From Saccharibacillus sacchari DSM 19268 (lineage in GTDB: Bacteria; Bacillota; Bacilli; Paenibacillales; Paenibacillaceae): 64,000 bases of DNA. The stretch lies in contig NZ_KK073875.1 of NCBI RefSeq assembly GCF_000585395.1, positions 1,876,649 through 1,940,648 of the forward strand, given 5' to 3'. The notes beneath the pieces were generated by a model. The model had not been told where the DNA came from. It worked only from the letters and a program-made list of their open reading frames with translations, and made no database searches. The position numbers and the translations under genes are program-made. This document shows, piece by piece, positions 56,316 through 64,000 of this stretch; within the stretch, counting starts at the first letter, position 1, and each line of letters opens with the position of its first letter.

Positions 56316-56348
56316 CAAAAAATCCCGCCCTCCCCTTCACGGCGGATT
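56316..56348 (-). terminator. Terminator of the SLH-protein gene
   Basis: AATCCGCC pairs with GGGCGGGATT and ends in T5-6 on the minus strand. The remainder of 56136-56443 is the AT-rich promoter region of the chemoreceptor; no gene seen. Confidence 0.7.
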
Positions 56349-56443
56349 GCGAGATTGTTCGATCATGCGATTCGAATATCTTCCATTTTCGTACAAACCT
56401 TGTCGGGCAGCCGTGCAAAGAAACTGCCCGATCAAATGTATGC

Positions 56444-59400
56444 TTACTTATTCGTCGTCATCAGTACCTGCACCGCTTCCGCTCTCGTCGAAGGGGCATT
56501 AGGCGCGAACCGCCCGTCCGGACGGCCTTGAAGCAGACCGGCTTCGGCCAAAGCCGCAGTCGCTTCCTCGGCCCATGCCGGAATATCCGCCGAATCCCGG
56601 AAGATCGGAGCCGCTTCCGCGCTTCCTTTCAGGTTCAACGCCCGGACCAGCATAACGGCCATTTCCGCCCGCGTGATCGGCTCGTCAGGACGGAAATTCC
56701 CGTCCGTGTCGCCCTGAATCCAACCCAGCGCATAGGCCTGTGCTGCCGACTCCCTCGACCAGGCGCGAATCGCCGCACGATCCGCGAATGCCGTAAGCTC
56801 CGGCCGATCGTCGTTATCTGCTTCGGGCAGGGCTGCATCCGCCGCGCTTCCCGTCGGCAGCAACGTCCGGACCAGCATCGCCGTGAATTCGGCTCGCGTT
56901 ACCGCCTCCGCGGGACGAAACGTGCCGTCGGCATAACCTTTGACGATGCCGCTCGATACCGCTTCGCGAATCAGGTTCGCAGCCCAATGGCCGGACAGGT
57001 CCGCGAAGTCCGCCGAAGGCATCTCTGCGCCTCCGCCGGAAGCTCCTTCATTTCCGGCTTCGGCTTTTTTCGCCGCCAATACCGCAAATTGGCCCGCACC
57101 GCTCACTTCTACCGTAATCCGCGACCGATCCGGCAGGTCTTGGCCGATCGCGTCTTTGCCGGATTCGATCGTTCCGCCTTCGATTTCACTCCAAGGGTCG
57201 GACGAATCTTTTCGATAAAAGACGGCAGCACGCTCCCCGTTCGACAGTTTGGCTGGATCGAACGTCAAGGTCAGGTTTGCCGGGCGCAGGAAATCGGAAA
57301 GGTCGCTTTTGGTCAGCTTGTACGTCGGACCCAGCGATTCGACTCCGTCCGGCAATCCGCTTTCCGAAGACGGCAGTACGCGAATTTCGATATCCGCTTG
57401 CCGGTCTGTCGCGCCTGTCGGAATTCGCAGCCAGATTCCCGATCCCAGGCTTTCTTCCCCCGCCTGACCGGCTGCCAGCGTGAGCTTTCCGTCTCCCGCG
57501 CGATCGCCGGCACTTCCAGAAACCGAAGAATCAAAATCGGAAGGCACAGGATCAACCGGAGACGGCACCGAAGGAGCCGGAATAACCGGAGGCTGTACCA
57601 CCGAGGCCTTATTGACCGTGACTTTCCGTTCCGCTGCCGCCGTTTGGCCGATCGGGTTATCAACCGTATAGCGTAGCGTGTACACGCCCGGTTTTTGGGA
57701 ATCTACCGTTCCTTGCGTCCGGATACGGTCCGCCAGATCCCCATAATAGGAATCCGAAGCGGTCGCGCCCGGATCGAGGAATATCCCGCCTTCTTCGATC
57801 GTCATATCGGTCTTGCCGTTAAGCGTCAAGACAGGCGGTTCGATAACATGGACGATTCGTTTCGCTTCCGCCTCGTTGTCTGCCGGGTCGCTTACCCGGT
57901 AAACAAGCTCGTACGCTCCCGCCTGATTCGTATCGACCGCGCCCGACACCGTGATCATGCTGGAGAGATCGCCTCCTTGATCATCTTCGGCCGCGGCGCC
58001 CGGATCGGAGAAATTCGCTCCGATCCCTACGACCGTCGGGTTCTCGCCGTTCAGTTTAATGACCGGCGCCGTCATATCGTAAATCCGGCTCAGCGGAGCG
58101 GAAGGCACATTTCCGTTGCCCGCCGCGTCGCGAAACGCTCCGGCCGACATATTCACCGTCACTGCACCTTCGCCGTCCGGCGCGACATCGAAGCTATACA
58201 CCCTGTTCGTGCCAGATGCCCGGACATTGCTCGCGGTTCCGTTGACGACTTCGATACGCCCTTCGTCCAAGACGACGACGTCTTCGCTGAAGGTAGCCGT
58301 CACTTCGAACGACCCGTTCACCGAATTGCCCGCCGTTGTCGTCAGCGCCACGGTCGGCGCGGTTGCGTCATACTGAAGACTCAACACATTGGAGGCCGTA
58401 TTCAAGACTCCTCTGGCACTCTGAACCGCTCCTGCCGGTATAGCGATTTGGACTGCGCCCTCCGCTGTCGGAAGGATGTTTAACGTATAGGTTTGTCCGT
58501 TACCAACAACGGATTGCGCCAGACCGTTGACCACCTGCACATCCGTCACGTCAAAACCCGCGGTGTTTTCGCTGAACGACGCAACGACTTCAAACAGCTT
58601 GTTCGTCGGATCGTTCGCCGTCGTCGTCAAAACGACAGTCAGAGGCGCAAGCATTTGCCAACGCGCGTGCAGTGTTAGATCCCGGCTGATTACCGTTGAC
58701 CGCGTGACCTGTTCGCCGCCCACCGATTCCGTATACCAGCCTTCGAAAGAGTACCCCGCGCGCGTCGGAGAAGCGGGAAGCATCAGCCCGGCTTGCTCCA
58801 GACTCGTCGCGTACAAAACGATCGGGCTCGGCACCGCGCTCGTACCTCCGTTCAGTTCAAAAGTCAGGGTGTAACGGTCATGCACTACCTGTGGACCCAT
58901 AACGGAAACGCTGATCGTTCCGGTATCGTAAACTCTTCCGCTTCCGCTGATTTTTCCTTGCCCGTTGATGATTCCCGCATTTTCGACCGTAACGCCCGCC
59001 GGAACATTCAACTGCTGCCCCGACGGAATCGTGATCGTCCCTGTATTGATCAAGGAAAAGAACGGACGGGAGGCCGAGTTTCCCGCTCCGACAGCCGGAC
59101 CGGTTCCGGCATCGGTGGAAAGAACGACGGTTCCGCCTTCGATCCTGATTTCTCCCCCCGCGCCTTGATAGCCTCCTCCGATTCCCGCTCCGAAGGTCCC
59201 GCCCGTCGCCGTAACCGTTCCGCTTTCGATAATGATCGTTCCCGCCGTTTCATTACGGCCGCCCCCGATTCCCGCTCCGTACATGCCTCCCCTTGCCGTC
59301 AAGCTCCCTCCGCCCGTTGCTCTGATCGCGAGCGAAGCGCCTTGAGGCACCCCGATCGCCGCAGCCATCTCGGAGGTCTCGATCGACAGGTCGTATCCTG

Positions 59401-59677
59401 ACAAGTCCAGCGTAAGGCTCCGGCCCGCAGGAACCGCCACATAGCGTCCCTGTTCCGAAATATTGCGATCCAGTTCGATGATCGTGCCGCTGGCACTATC
59501 CCGAAGAGCCGCGTACAGCGTAGCCCAGTCCGACGCCGTAACCCGATTTTCTTCGGCACGCACGGATAGCCCTCCGGCTGCGAACATGCCCGTTGTCACG
59601 AGCATTACGCACATTAGAAGACGTAAACTTCCTTTCCATAACCTTGCGGTCGCCGATCGACGCTTTTGTATGTTCAT
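56444..59677 (-). CDS. SLH-anchored modular surface protein
   Basis: A 1077-residue exported protein. A signal peptide (about 1-41) is followed by a Gly-rich, beta-helix-like region with GGGMYGAGIGGG-type repeats (about 50-260), an InlB B-repeat (FELNGGTSAVPSP, GYSFEGWYTE, LTLHARW; about 270-345), two Ig-like domains with the repeated SFEVTATFSED-type strand (about 350-540), two DUF5011/HYR-like domains (GENPTVVGIGANFSDPGAAA and TIEEGGIFLDPGATAS), a ZU5-like stretch, and three SLH domains (about 890-1077) with FADLSGHWAANLIREA. SLH domains bind pyruvylated wall polymer. A role in adhesion is inferred. GGGAGG supports the start. Confidence 0.92.
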   Translation of the reverse strand: MNIQKRRSATARLWKGSLRLLMCVMLVTTGMFAAGGLSVRAEENRVTASDWATLYAALRDSASGTIIELDRNISEQGRYVAVPAGRSLTLDLSGYDLSIETSEMAAAIGVPQGASLAIRATGGGSLTARGGMYGAGIGGGRNETAGTIIIESGTVTATGGTFGAGIGGGYQGAGGEIRIEGGTVVLSTDAGTGPAVGAGNSASRPFFSLINTGTITIPSGQQLNVPAGVTVENAGIINGQGKISGSGRVYDTGTISVSVMGPQVVHDRYTLTFELNGGTSAVPSPIVLYATSLEQAGLMLPASPTRAGYSFEGWYTESVGGEQVTRSTVISRDLTLHARWQMLAPLTVVLTTTANDPTNKLFEVVASFSENTAGFDVTDVQVVNGLAQSVVGNGQTYTLNILPTAEGAVQIAIPAGAVQSARGVLNTASNVLSLQYDATAPTVALTTTAGNSVNGSFEVTATFSEDVVVLDEGRIEVVNGTASNVRASGTNRVYSFDVAPDGEGAVTVNMSAGAFRDAAGNGNVPSAPLSRIYDMTAPVIKLNGENPTVVGIGANFSDPGAAAEDDQGGDLSSMITVSGAVDTNQAGAYELVYRVSDPADNEAEAKRIVHVIEPPVLTLNGKTDMTIEEGGIFLDPGATASDSYYGDLADRIRTQGTVDSQKPGVYTLRYTVDNPIGQTAAAERKVTVNKASVVQPPVIPAPSVPSPVDPVPSDFDSSVSGSAGDRAGDGKLTLAAGQAGEESLGSGIWLRIPTGATDRQADIEIRVLPSSESGLPDGVESLGPTYKLTKSDLSDFLRPANLTLTFDPAKLSNGERAAVFYRKDSSDPWSEIEGGTIESGKDAIGQDLPDRSRITVEVSGAGQFAVLAAKKAEAGNEGASGGGAEMPSADFADLSGHWAANLIREAVSSGIVKGYADGTFRPAEAVTRAEFTAMLVRTLLPTGSAADAALPEADNDDRPELTAFADRAAIRAWSRESAAQAYALGWIQGDTDGNFRPDEPITRAEMAVMLVRALNLKGSAEAAPIFRDSADIPAWAEEATAALAEAGLLQGRPDGRFAPNAPSTRAEAVQVLMTTNK

Positions 59678-59817
59678 GACCCTTTCCTCCCGGTTCTCTT
59701 TGTTCGAATGGCAAGCTTACCGAATTGATCTTTATCAGTATAAGCGAGTGTCGATTTTGTGAACACTACCGTTATTCGCAAACGCCGACTATTTTTTTCG
59801 CGGCGGACAAAGGCGGA

Positions 59818-59860
59818 CAAAAAAAGACTCAAATCCCGCTATCACAGCGAAATTTGAGCT
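59818..59860 (-). terminator. Terminator of the serine hydrolase gene
   Basis: GCTCAAATTTCGC pairs with GCGGGATTTGAG and ends in T7 on the minus strand. The rest of 59678-59905 is the SLH-gene promoter region. Confidence 0.75.
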
Positions 59861-59905
59861 TTCTGATCGGAACTCAGACCGTTTTTCGTATATACGATCC
59901 GCTTT

Positions 59906-62014
59906 TTATTTCAAATTGACTTTCAATACGTTCCCGGCTGCTCCGCCGAACACGATCTTTCCGCCTTCCGGCAGGACCGCCGTATTCGAACCCATCGCGA
60001 CCGACAGACCTACAGGCGCGCCGTTGGCATCGTAGACCGCGAAGCCCGTGCCTTCCGGCAGTTCTGCCGTCAATGTTTTGCCTGCCAGGCTCGCCGGAAT
60101 ATCGAACCAACGCACGCTGCCCGAAGCGGGAATCGTCACGAGGGAAGCATGCCCGGCGTAGATCGGCTGAATCGCGTCTTCGCTCACATAAGTGCGGCCG
60201 TCGGCTTGCAGATACTCGATGCCGCCTTGGCGGGAGAAGTCCAGATCGAACGTATCGCGACCGTTCATGACCGGAATTTCGGCAACGTTGACCGCATGAT
60301 CGGCATCAACGATTTTCGTTCCGTTGGCGTAGCCGCCGCTCGCATCAAGCTTGATCGTTTTCGTCAGCACGGAAGGCGCGATGTAAAAGAGCGAATTAAT
60401 CTTCTCGTCCAGCGCGTAGTAGGTCTTGCCTTCGCGCTGTTTCCAGGCTGCCGCCGCCGAAGCTTCTACCGGATTCGCGTCCAGCTTCTGCACTTCGTAA
60501 AAGGCCATGCGCGAACTTCCGATCGACGGAAATTGAAGATCGCTGGTAATGCGCATGTACGTGTGGCCGTTCGTCTGCTCGTCGAAACCCAGCACGGCGC
60601 GGCCGTCTTCGCTCGTAAACTCGCCGTCTCCGGTATAGACGTAAGACTGGGCCGGAATCATGTCGCTCATGAGAGCGGGCATTTGGATGGCGCCGTTTTC
60701 GATTTTGACGATGCGCGTCTCTCCTACGTTGCCGTACAAGCCGCTGTATTTGTCCATGCTTGCCGGCATGGCTTGTTTGACCGGTTTTTGGAACGTCTGT
60801 TCAGGCAAAATGTTCGTGATTTTCCCGGTCTGCTTCAGATACTCCAACAGGATGTCGGTACCCGCCGTCGTGTTGAATACGGACGAGCCGCCGGACGTGA
60901 CGAACGCGATCGAAATATCGTCGTCGGGCAAAGTAATCAGCGCGGAGTGGTACATGATCGTGTCGCCGCCTTTGGTTGCCGCCCGGATGTTGTAGTCGCC
61001 GAATGGTTCGAGATCGACGGAATCCCAGCCGAGTCCGTAACCGAACGCGTTTTTCGTATCCGGCACCCAGACGCCGTTACGGTACTCCGGCTGAAGCATC
61101 GCTTCCGCGGACGCTGCGGACAGCAGCTCGGGATGCTTGCCGCTCAGGACTTCGGAGAACAGCGTCATTTCTTCCGCGGTCGAGTAGACGCCGCCCGTGC
61201 CGAGGATATTGGCGTTTTCCGGCAGCAGCGCATTCGGAATGCCCGGCAGGCGGATCGGTTCGAGCTGGTTGCGGTCGAAAGTATCCAGCGGCGTTTTCGT
61301 GGAGGTCAGGCCGAGCGGTTCGCTGACGTTCTTTTGCAAAAACTCGCTGTAGCCCATGCCGCTCACGCGTTCCACCAGCAGCTCCAGCAGTTGGAAGCCG
61401 TCGTTGGCGTATACGGAATATTCGCCCGGGTCGGACTTGAGGCGCTGCTTGCTTAGATTGCTGAGCAGTTGATCGTAGTTCTGCGTGTCGTTGTCTCCGA
61501 GCAGCATGCTGTTTTTGTAATGGGAACCGTACAAGCCGGCCGAATGGTTCATCAGCATGCGCGGCGTGATCTCTTTGTAGCGCTCGTCCGCCATTTTGAA
61601 ATCGGAAATGTACGTCGTCAGCGGTTTGTCCATATCGATTTTGCCGTCGTCGACAAGCATCATCGTCGCGGCGGTCACGTACATTTTGCTGACCGATCCG
61701 ATGCCGAACATGCTGCCCGCGTCGATGTTTTGCTTATTGCCGCTGTCGTCCAACGTCGTGCCGCCGGACAGCACCACTTTGCCGCCGTCGCGAATCGCGT
61801 ACTGCGCCCCGGTCACGCCGTAGTTCGCCATCAGCGCCTCGACCATTTCTTTCGCTTTGGCTTGCGCGGCGTTTTTCTGTTCGACCGTCTGCGCGGATGC
61901 CGCAGGATTCGCCGCTTGCGCGGAACTTTGTCCCTCGGCTACCGGAAGGGCCAGAAGCAGCGCGAGAAGCGCAGCCGTACTTGTTTTTTTCCAAACGTTT
62001 ATCGGTTGTGTCAT
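59906..62014 (-). CDS. Secreted serine beta-lactamase/D-Ala-D-Ala-peptidase-family hydrolase
   Basis: A 702-residue exported protein, signal peptide about 1-34. The class C-like hydrolase domain covers about 50-400: SVSK catalytic Ser-Lys (IGSVSKMYV), YAN (SVYANDGFQL) and KGGDT in place of the usual HTG/KTG. The C-terminal ~300 residues are a beta-rich region without recognised family (YAGHASLVTIPASGSVRWFD). Esterase or peptidase activity is more likely than antibiotic resistance. GAGAGGA precedes the ATG. It sits next to a two-component system on the same strand, 136 bp apart. Confidence 0.87.
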   Translation of the reverse strand: MTQPINVWKKTSTAALLALLLALPVAEGQSSAQAANPAASAQTVEQKNAAQAKAKEMVEALMANYGVTGAQYAIRDGGKVVLSGGTTLDDSGNKQNIDAGSMFGIGSVSKMYVTAATMMLVDDGKIDMDKPLTTYISDFKMADERYKEITPRMLMNHSAGLYGSHYKNSMLLGDNDTQNYDQLLSNLSKQRLKSDPGEYSVYANDGFQLLELLVERVSGMGYSEFLQKNVSEPLGLTSTKTPLDTFDRNQLEPIRLPGIPNALLPENANILGTGGVYSTAEEMTLFSEVLSGKHPELLSAASAEAMLQPEYRNGVWVPDTKNAFGYGLGWDSVDLEPFGDYNIRAATKGGDTIMYHSALITLPDDDISIAFVTSGGSSVFNTTAGTDILLEYLKQTGKITNILPEQTFQKPVKQAMPASMDKYSGLYGNVGETRIVKIENGAIQMPALMSDMIPAQSYVYTGDGEFTSEDGRAVLGFDEQTNGHTYMRITSDLQFPSIGSSRMAFYEVQKLDANPVEASAAAAWKQREGKTYYALDEKINSLFYIAPSVLTKTIKLDASGGYANGTKIVDADHAVNVAEIPVMNGRDTFDLDFSRQGGIEYLQADGRTYVSEDAIQPIYAGHASLVTIPASGSVRWFDIPASLAGKTLTAELPEGTGFAVYDANGAPVGLSVAMGSNTAVLPEGGKIVFGGAAGNVLKVNLK

Positions 62015-62149
62015 GTTTATTCATCCTCTCGAAAAAGTGTGGGATACCGTTTCTCCATGCACAAAGCATACCGCACAAGCCTAAGCCGAACGAAAAAATG
62101 CCCCGAAACGCAAAAAAAGATCCCCGAACGACAAGTTCGGAGAACTTTT

Positions 62150-63448
62150 TCATTTGGGGAAAGGAAGCATGACCATGTTATCGAACGTCAGATTTTCCGT
62201 CGCGATCGTCATATGCCCGCCGTACTTTTCGCAGATCCGCTCGATATTGGTCAGTCCGAAACCGTGCTCGTCGGCGTTCGCTTTGCGGCTGCGCAGATCG
62301 GTCACCTCGCGCTCCGTCCGGTTGCGCACGCGGATGAACATCGCGGCTTCGCTGGAACGAATCTCGACCCGGATCAACCGATCCTCCGCCTGCCGGACGA
62401 TTTTGGACGCTTCGACCGCGTTGTCCAACATATTCCCGAGCACGACGCACAGATCGTATCGCTCGATCGCAAGCTCCGGTTCGCGCAAACGCAGTTCCGT
62501 ATCGATTCGAATGCCGTTCGCGCGTCCGACGTTGAGCGCATTGGTCACCAACGCATCGACGACCAGGTTGCCCGAGTTCACCCGGAGATACGCGTTATCG
62601 ATGCCTTTGAGCGTCGTGCGGATATGCTCGATCGCTTCCTCGCTCCGGCCGCGCTCGATATACTCCGCCACGACGAGCATATGCTTGTTGGTGTCATGGA
62701 TGATGCGTTTGATCTCTTTGAAGCTGTGCACCGTTTTCTCGTAATTGGCGTCCTGGTAGTCCATCTGATTCTGCAAACGGTCGTTCTGAAGCGCCAACTG
62801 AAAACGGGCGATCACGGTATCCAGCATATAGACGACCAGCACGTTCAGCACGATAAACCCGAAGATGGACAAGAAGTAATGAATATTTTTTTCGCTGTAT
62901 AAGGTAAAGACGTTCACCAGATAAATGCTGATGATCGGCACGGAAAGGAACAGCAGCGAATAGCGCGACTCCAACGGAAAACGGCGCTTTTTGACCACGA
63001 GACGGATCACCTGAATCACCGCGAACATCATCGTGCACCCCAGCAGCATCGTCATGGCCAGCGACAAATCATCGGGGATTTCGTCCGAAGGCATCCTCAA
63101 ACTAAACGGTTCGAGCGAAGGATGGATCAAATAGATGAGAATCAGGTTGATCAGCGTCAGCAAAACCGCGTACAAGATGGCGAACATCAGCTTCAGCTTT
63201 TGCGAGACCCCATAACCCTGCGCGAACAGAAAAATGATCGACACCGCGAAAAAAGACGAGAGCAGATCCGGCAGCGCAATCGTCAGATAAACGAAAATCA
63301 ACGGCAGAAAAGCAGCGATCCAGTATCTTTTGCTGCGTTTGCTTTTCTCTTTTCCGAACACCGAATTGAAATAAAAGTTCACCTGAACCGCCATGACCAG
63401 CGAAGTCCCGATGTTCAATACGTACAAAGGCAGCATATCTTCCATCAT
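62150..63448 (-). CDS. AgrC/ComD-like sensor histidine kinase (GHKL type)
   Basis: A 432-residue membrane kinase. Six hydrophobic spans fill residues about 5-225, a coiled coil follows (ALQNDRLQNQMDYQDANYEK), the H-box is in KRIIHDTNKHMLVV, the N-box is NMLDNAVEAS and the G-box is HGFGLTNIERI. This is the class that senses peptide pheromones. The start overlaps the stop of the regulator gene (ATGA). No pheromone precursor gene is visible in the window; it may lie to the right. Confidence 0.9.
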   Translation of the reverse strand: MMEDMLPLYVLNIGTSLVMAVQVNFYFNSVFGKEKSKRSKRYWIAAFLPLIFVYLTIALPDLLSSFFAVSIIFLFAQGYGVSQKLKLMFAILYAVLLTLINLILIYLIHPSLEPFSLRMPSDEIPDDLSLAMTMLLGCTMMFAVIQVIRLVVKKRRFPLESRYSLLFLSVPIISIYLVNVFTLYSEKNIHYFLSIFGFIVLNVLVVYMLDTVIARFQLALQNDRLQNQMDYQDANYEKTVHSFKEIKRIIHDTNKHMLVVAEYIERGRSEEAIEHIRTTLKGIDNAYLRVNSGNLVVDALVTNALNVGRANGIRIDTELRLREPELAIERYDLCVVLGNMLDNAVEASKIVRQAEDRLIRVEIRSSEAAMFIRVRNRTEREVTDLRSRKANADEHGFGLTNIERICEKYGGHMTIATENLTFDNMVMLPFPK

Positions 63449-64000
63449 TCCATCCTCAGCACCATGAATCGCGTGCAGGCATCCTTCACTTCTTTGATCT
63501 TCGAACGTCCGATCGGCAGTTCGATTCCGTTCGACATAACGACGCGGCTGCCGGAAAATTTGCGGACATGCGACAAGTTGACGAGCACCGAACGATGAAT
63601 TTGCAGGAAACGGCCTTCTTTCAACGCATCGGCATAACTCGAGATCAATCCTCGACCGTCGTGCGCGCCGCGCGTCGTCGTGATCTTCAGTCTGTTTTTC
63701 ACCGTGAGACTATTGGCTGCTTCGATCGCGATAATCTCGTCGTGCCGCAGTACCAAATCGCCCTCCGCGGATTTGACGATCAGAATTTCTTGCTCTTTTT
63801 CTTCAAAATATCGGCATAGCTTCAGCATTTTCTCTTCAAAAACGATAGGATCGACGGGCTTGAGCAGATACTGGAACGTCATGACGTCGAAGCTCTCCAG
63901 CATATACTCGGCATAACTGGTCAGGAAAATGATCTGTTCGCTCAACCGCTTCATTTCTCTTAATTTGCGCGCCGTCTCGATCCCGGTCAGTCCGTTCATT
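63445..64000 (-). CDS. AgrA/ComE-like LytTR response regulator, N-terminus outside the window
   Basis: At least 184 residues are inside the window. The receiver part is cut: visible from NGLTGIETARKL, just after the phospho-Asp, with Thr in LTSYAE and Lys in LLKPVD. A LytTR DNA-binding domain covers the last ~100 residues (HDEIIAIEAANSLTVKN, FLQIHRSVLVNLSHVRKF, ELPIGRSKIKEV). ATG 63999 is not the true start; the frame is open to the edge. It is cotranscribed with the kinase. LytTR regulators bind paired direct repeats; none was found upstream inside the window. Confidence 0.9.
   Translation of the reverse strand, partial: MNGLTGIETARKLREMKRLSEQIIFLTSYAEYMLESFDVMTFQYLLKPVDPIVFEEKMLKLCRYFEEKEQEILIVKSAEGDLVLRHDEIIAIEAANSLTVKNRLKITTTRGAHDGRGLISSYADALKEGRFLQIHRSVLVNLSHVRKFSGSRVVMSNGIELPIGRSKIKEVKDACTRFMVLRME

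Noticed and set aside
59906..62014. Antibiotic-resistance beta-lactamase
   Set aside because: Overall size, KGGDT in the third motif and the long C-terminal extension fit the broad esterase/peptidase group; no resistance can be claimed.

Overview
The window looks like chromosome from a Paenibacillaceae-type member of the Bacillota (Paenibacillus or Saccharibacillus-like; genus not provable from here). The evidence is a moderately high GC content with AT-rich intergenic gaps, strong AGGAGG ribosome binding sites, ATGA-coupled genes, SLH-anchored surface protein, SigA/SigD/ECF promoters, CsoR-type copper control and TPP and purine riboswitches. No rRNA, tRNA, complete IS or CRISPR array was seen.

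Layout. 1-6525: a large secreted RHS/YD-repeat protein (minus strand, running off the left edge) with about sixteen ~90-residue modules before the RHS core. It is split by a 158-bp terminal-inverted-repeat element and preceded by a translationally coupled secreted partner. 6770-9537: uppP, an EAL protein and a flavin-type oxidase-like protein. 9643-13887: a TPP-riboswitch-controlled pyrimidine-salvage transporter operon (SBP, thiamine-binding DUF77 protein, permease, ATPase) ending in a TatD-family hydrolase. 14455-19290: pupG, a small Ser/Arg-rich protein, a Hanks-type kinase, nfrA and two proteins of unknown function. 19434-23550: a candidate structured RNA, copA, copZ and csoR with two CsoR operators and several repeats. 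23895-30029: tdk, a membrane glycosyltransferase, an MBL hydrolase, a SigD-driven chemoreceptor and a GNAT. 30192-37101: an unusual Opp/Dpp-type importer with a substrate-binding protein that appears circularly permuted, two permeases with long N-terminal extensions and a divergent fused double ATPase. 37489-39175: an FAD dehydrogenase behind a guanine-class riboswitch. 39386-43082: ECF sigma/anti-sigma pair, GrpB-family protein and two DUF3221 lipoproteins. 43254-51521: a three-gene operon encoding a TerB_N/TerB_C giant, a BrxD-like ATPase and an Lhr/BrxHI-like helicase. 51739-64000: two tandem dCache chemoreceptors, an SLH surface protein, a serine beta-lactamase-family hydrolase and an agr/com-like two-component system leaving the right edge.

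The strongest leads for something undescribed are: the TerB-BrxD-helicase operon; the rearranged oligopeptide-type transporter; a family of four intergenic palindromes (A-D) whose stems change sequence but stay complementary; a 185-nt RNA candidate with its own promoter and terminator downstream of copA; and the TIR element that splits the RHS gene but whose removal restores the frame exactly. All assignments come from reading motifs in the sequence; no database search was possible.
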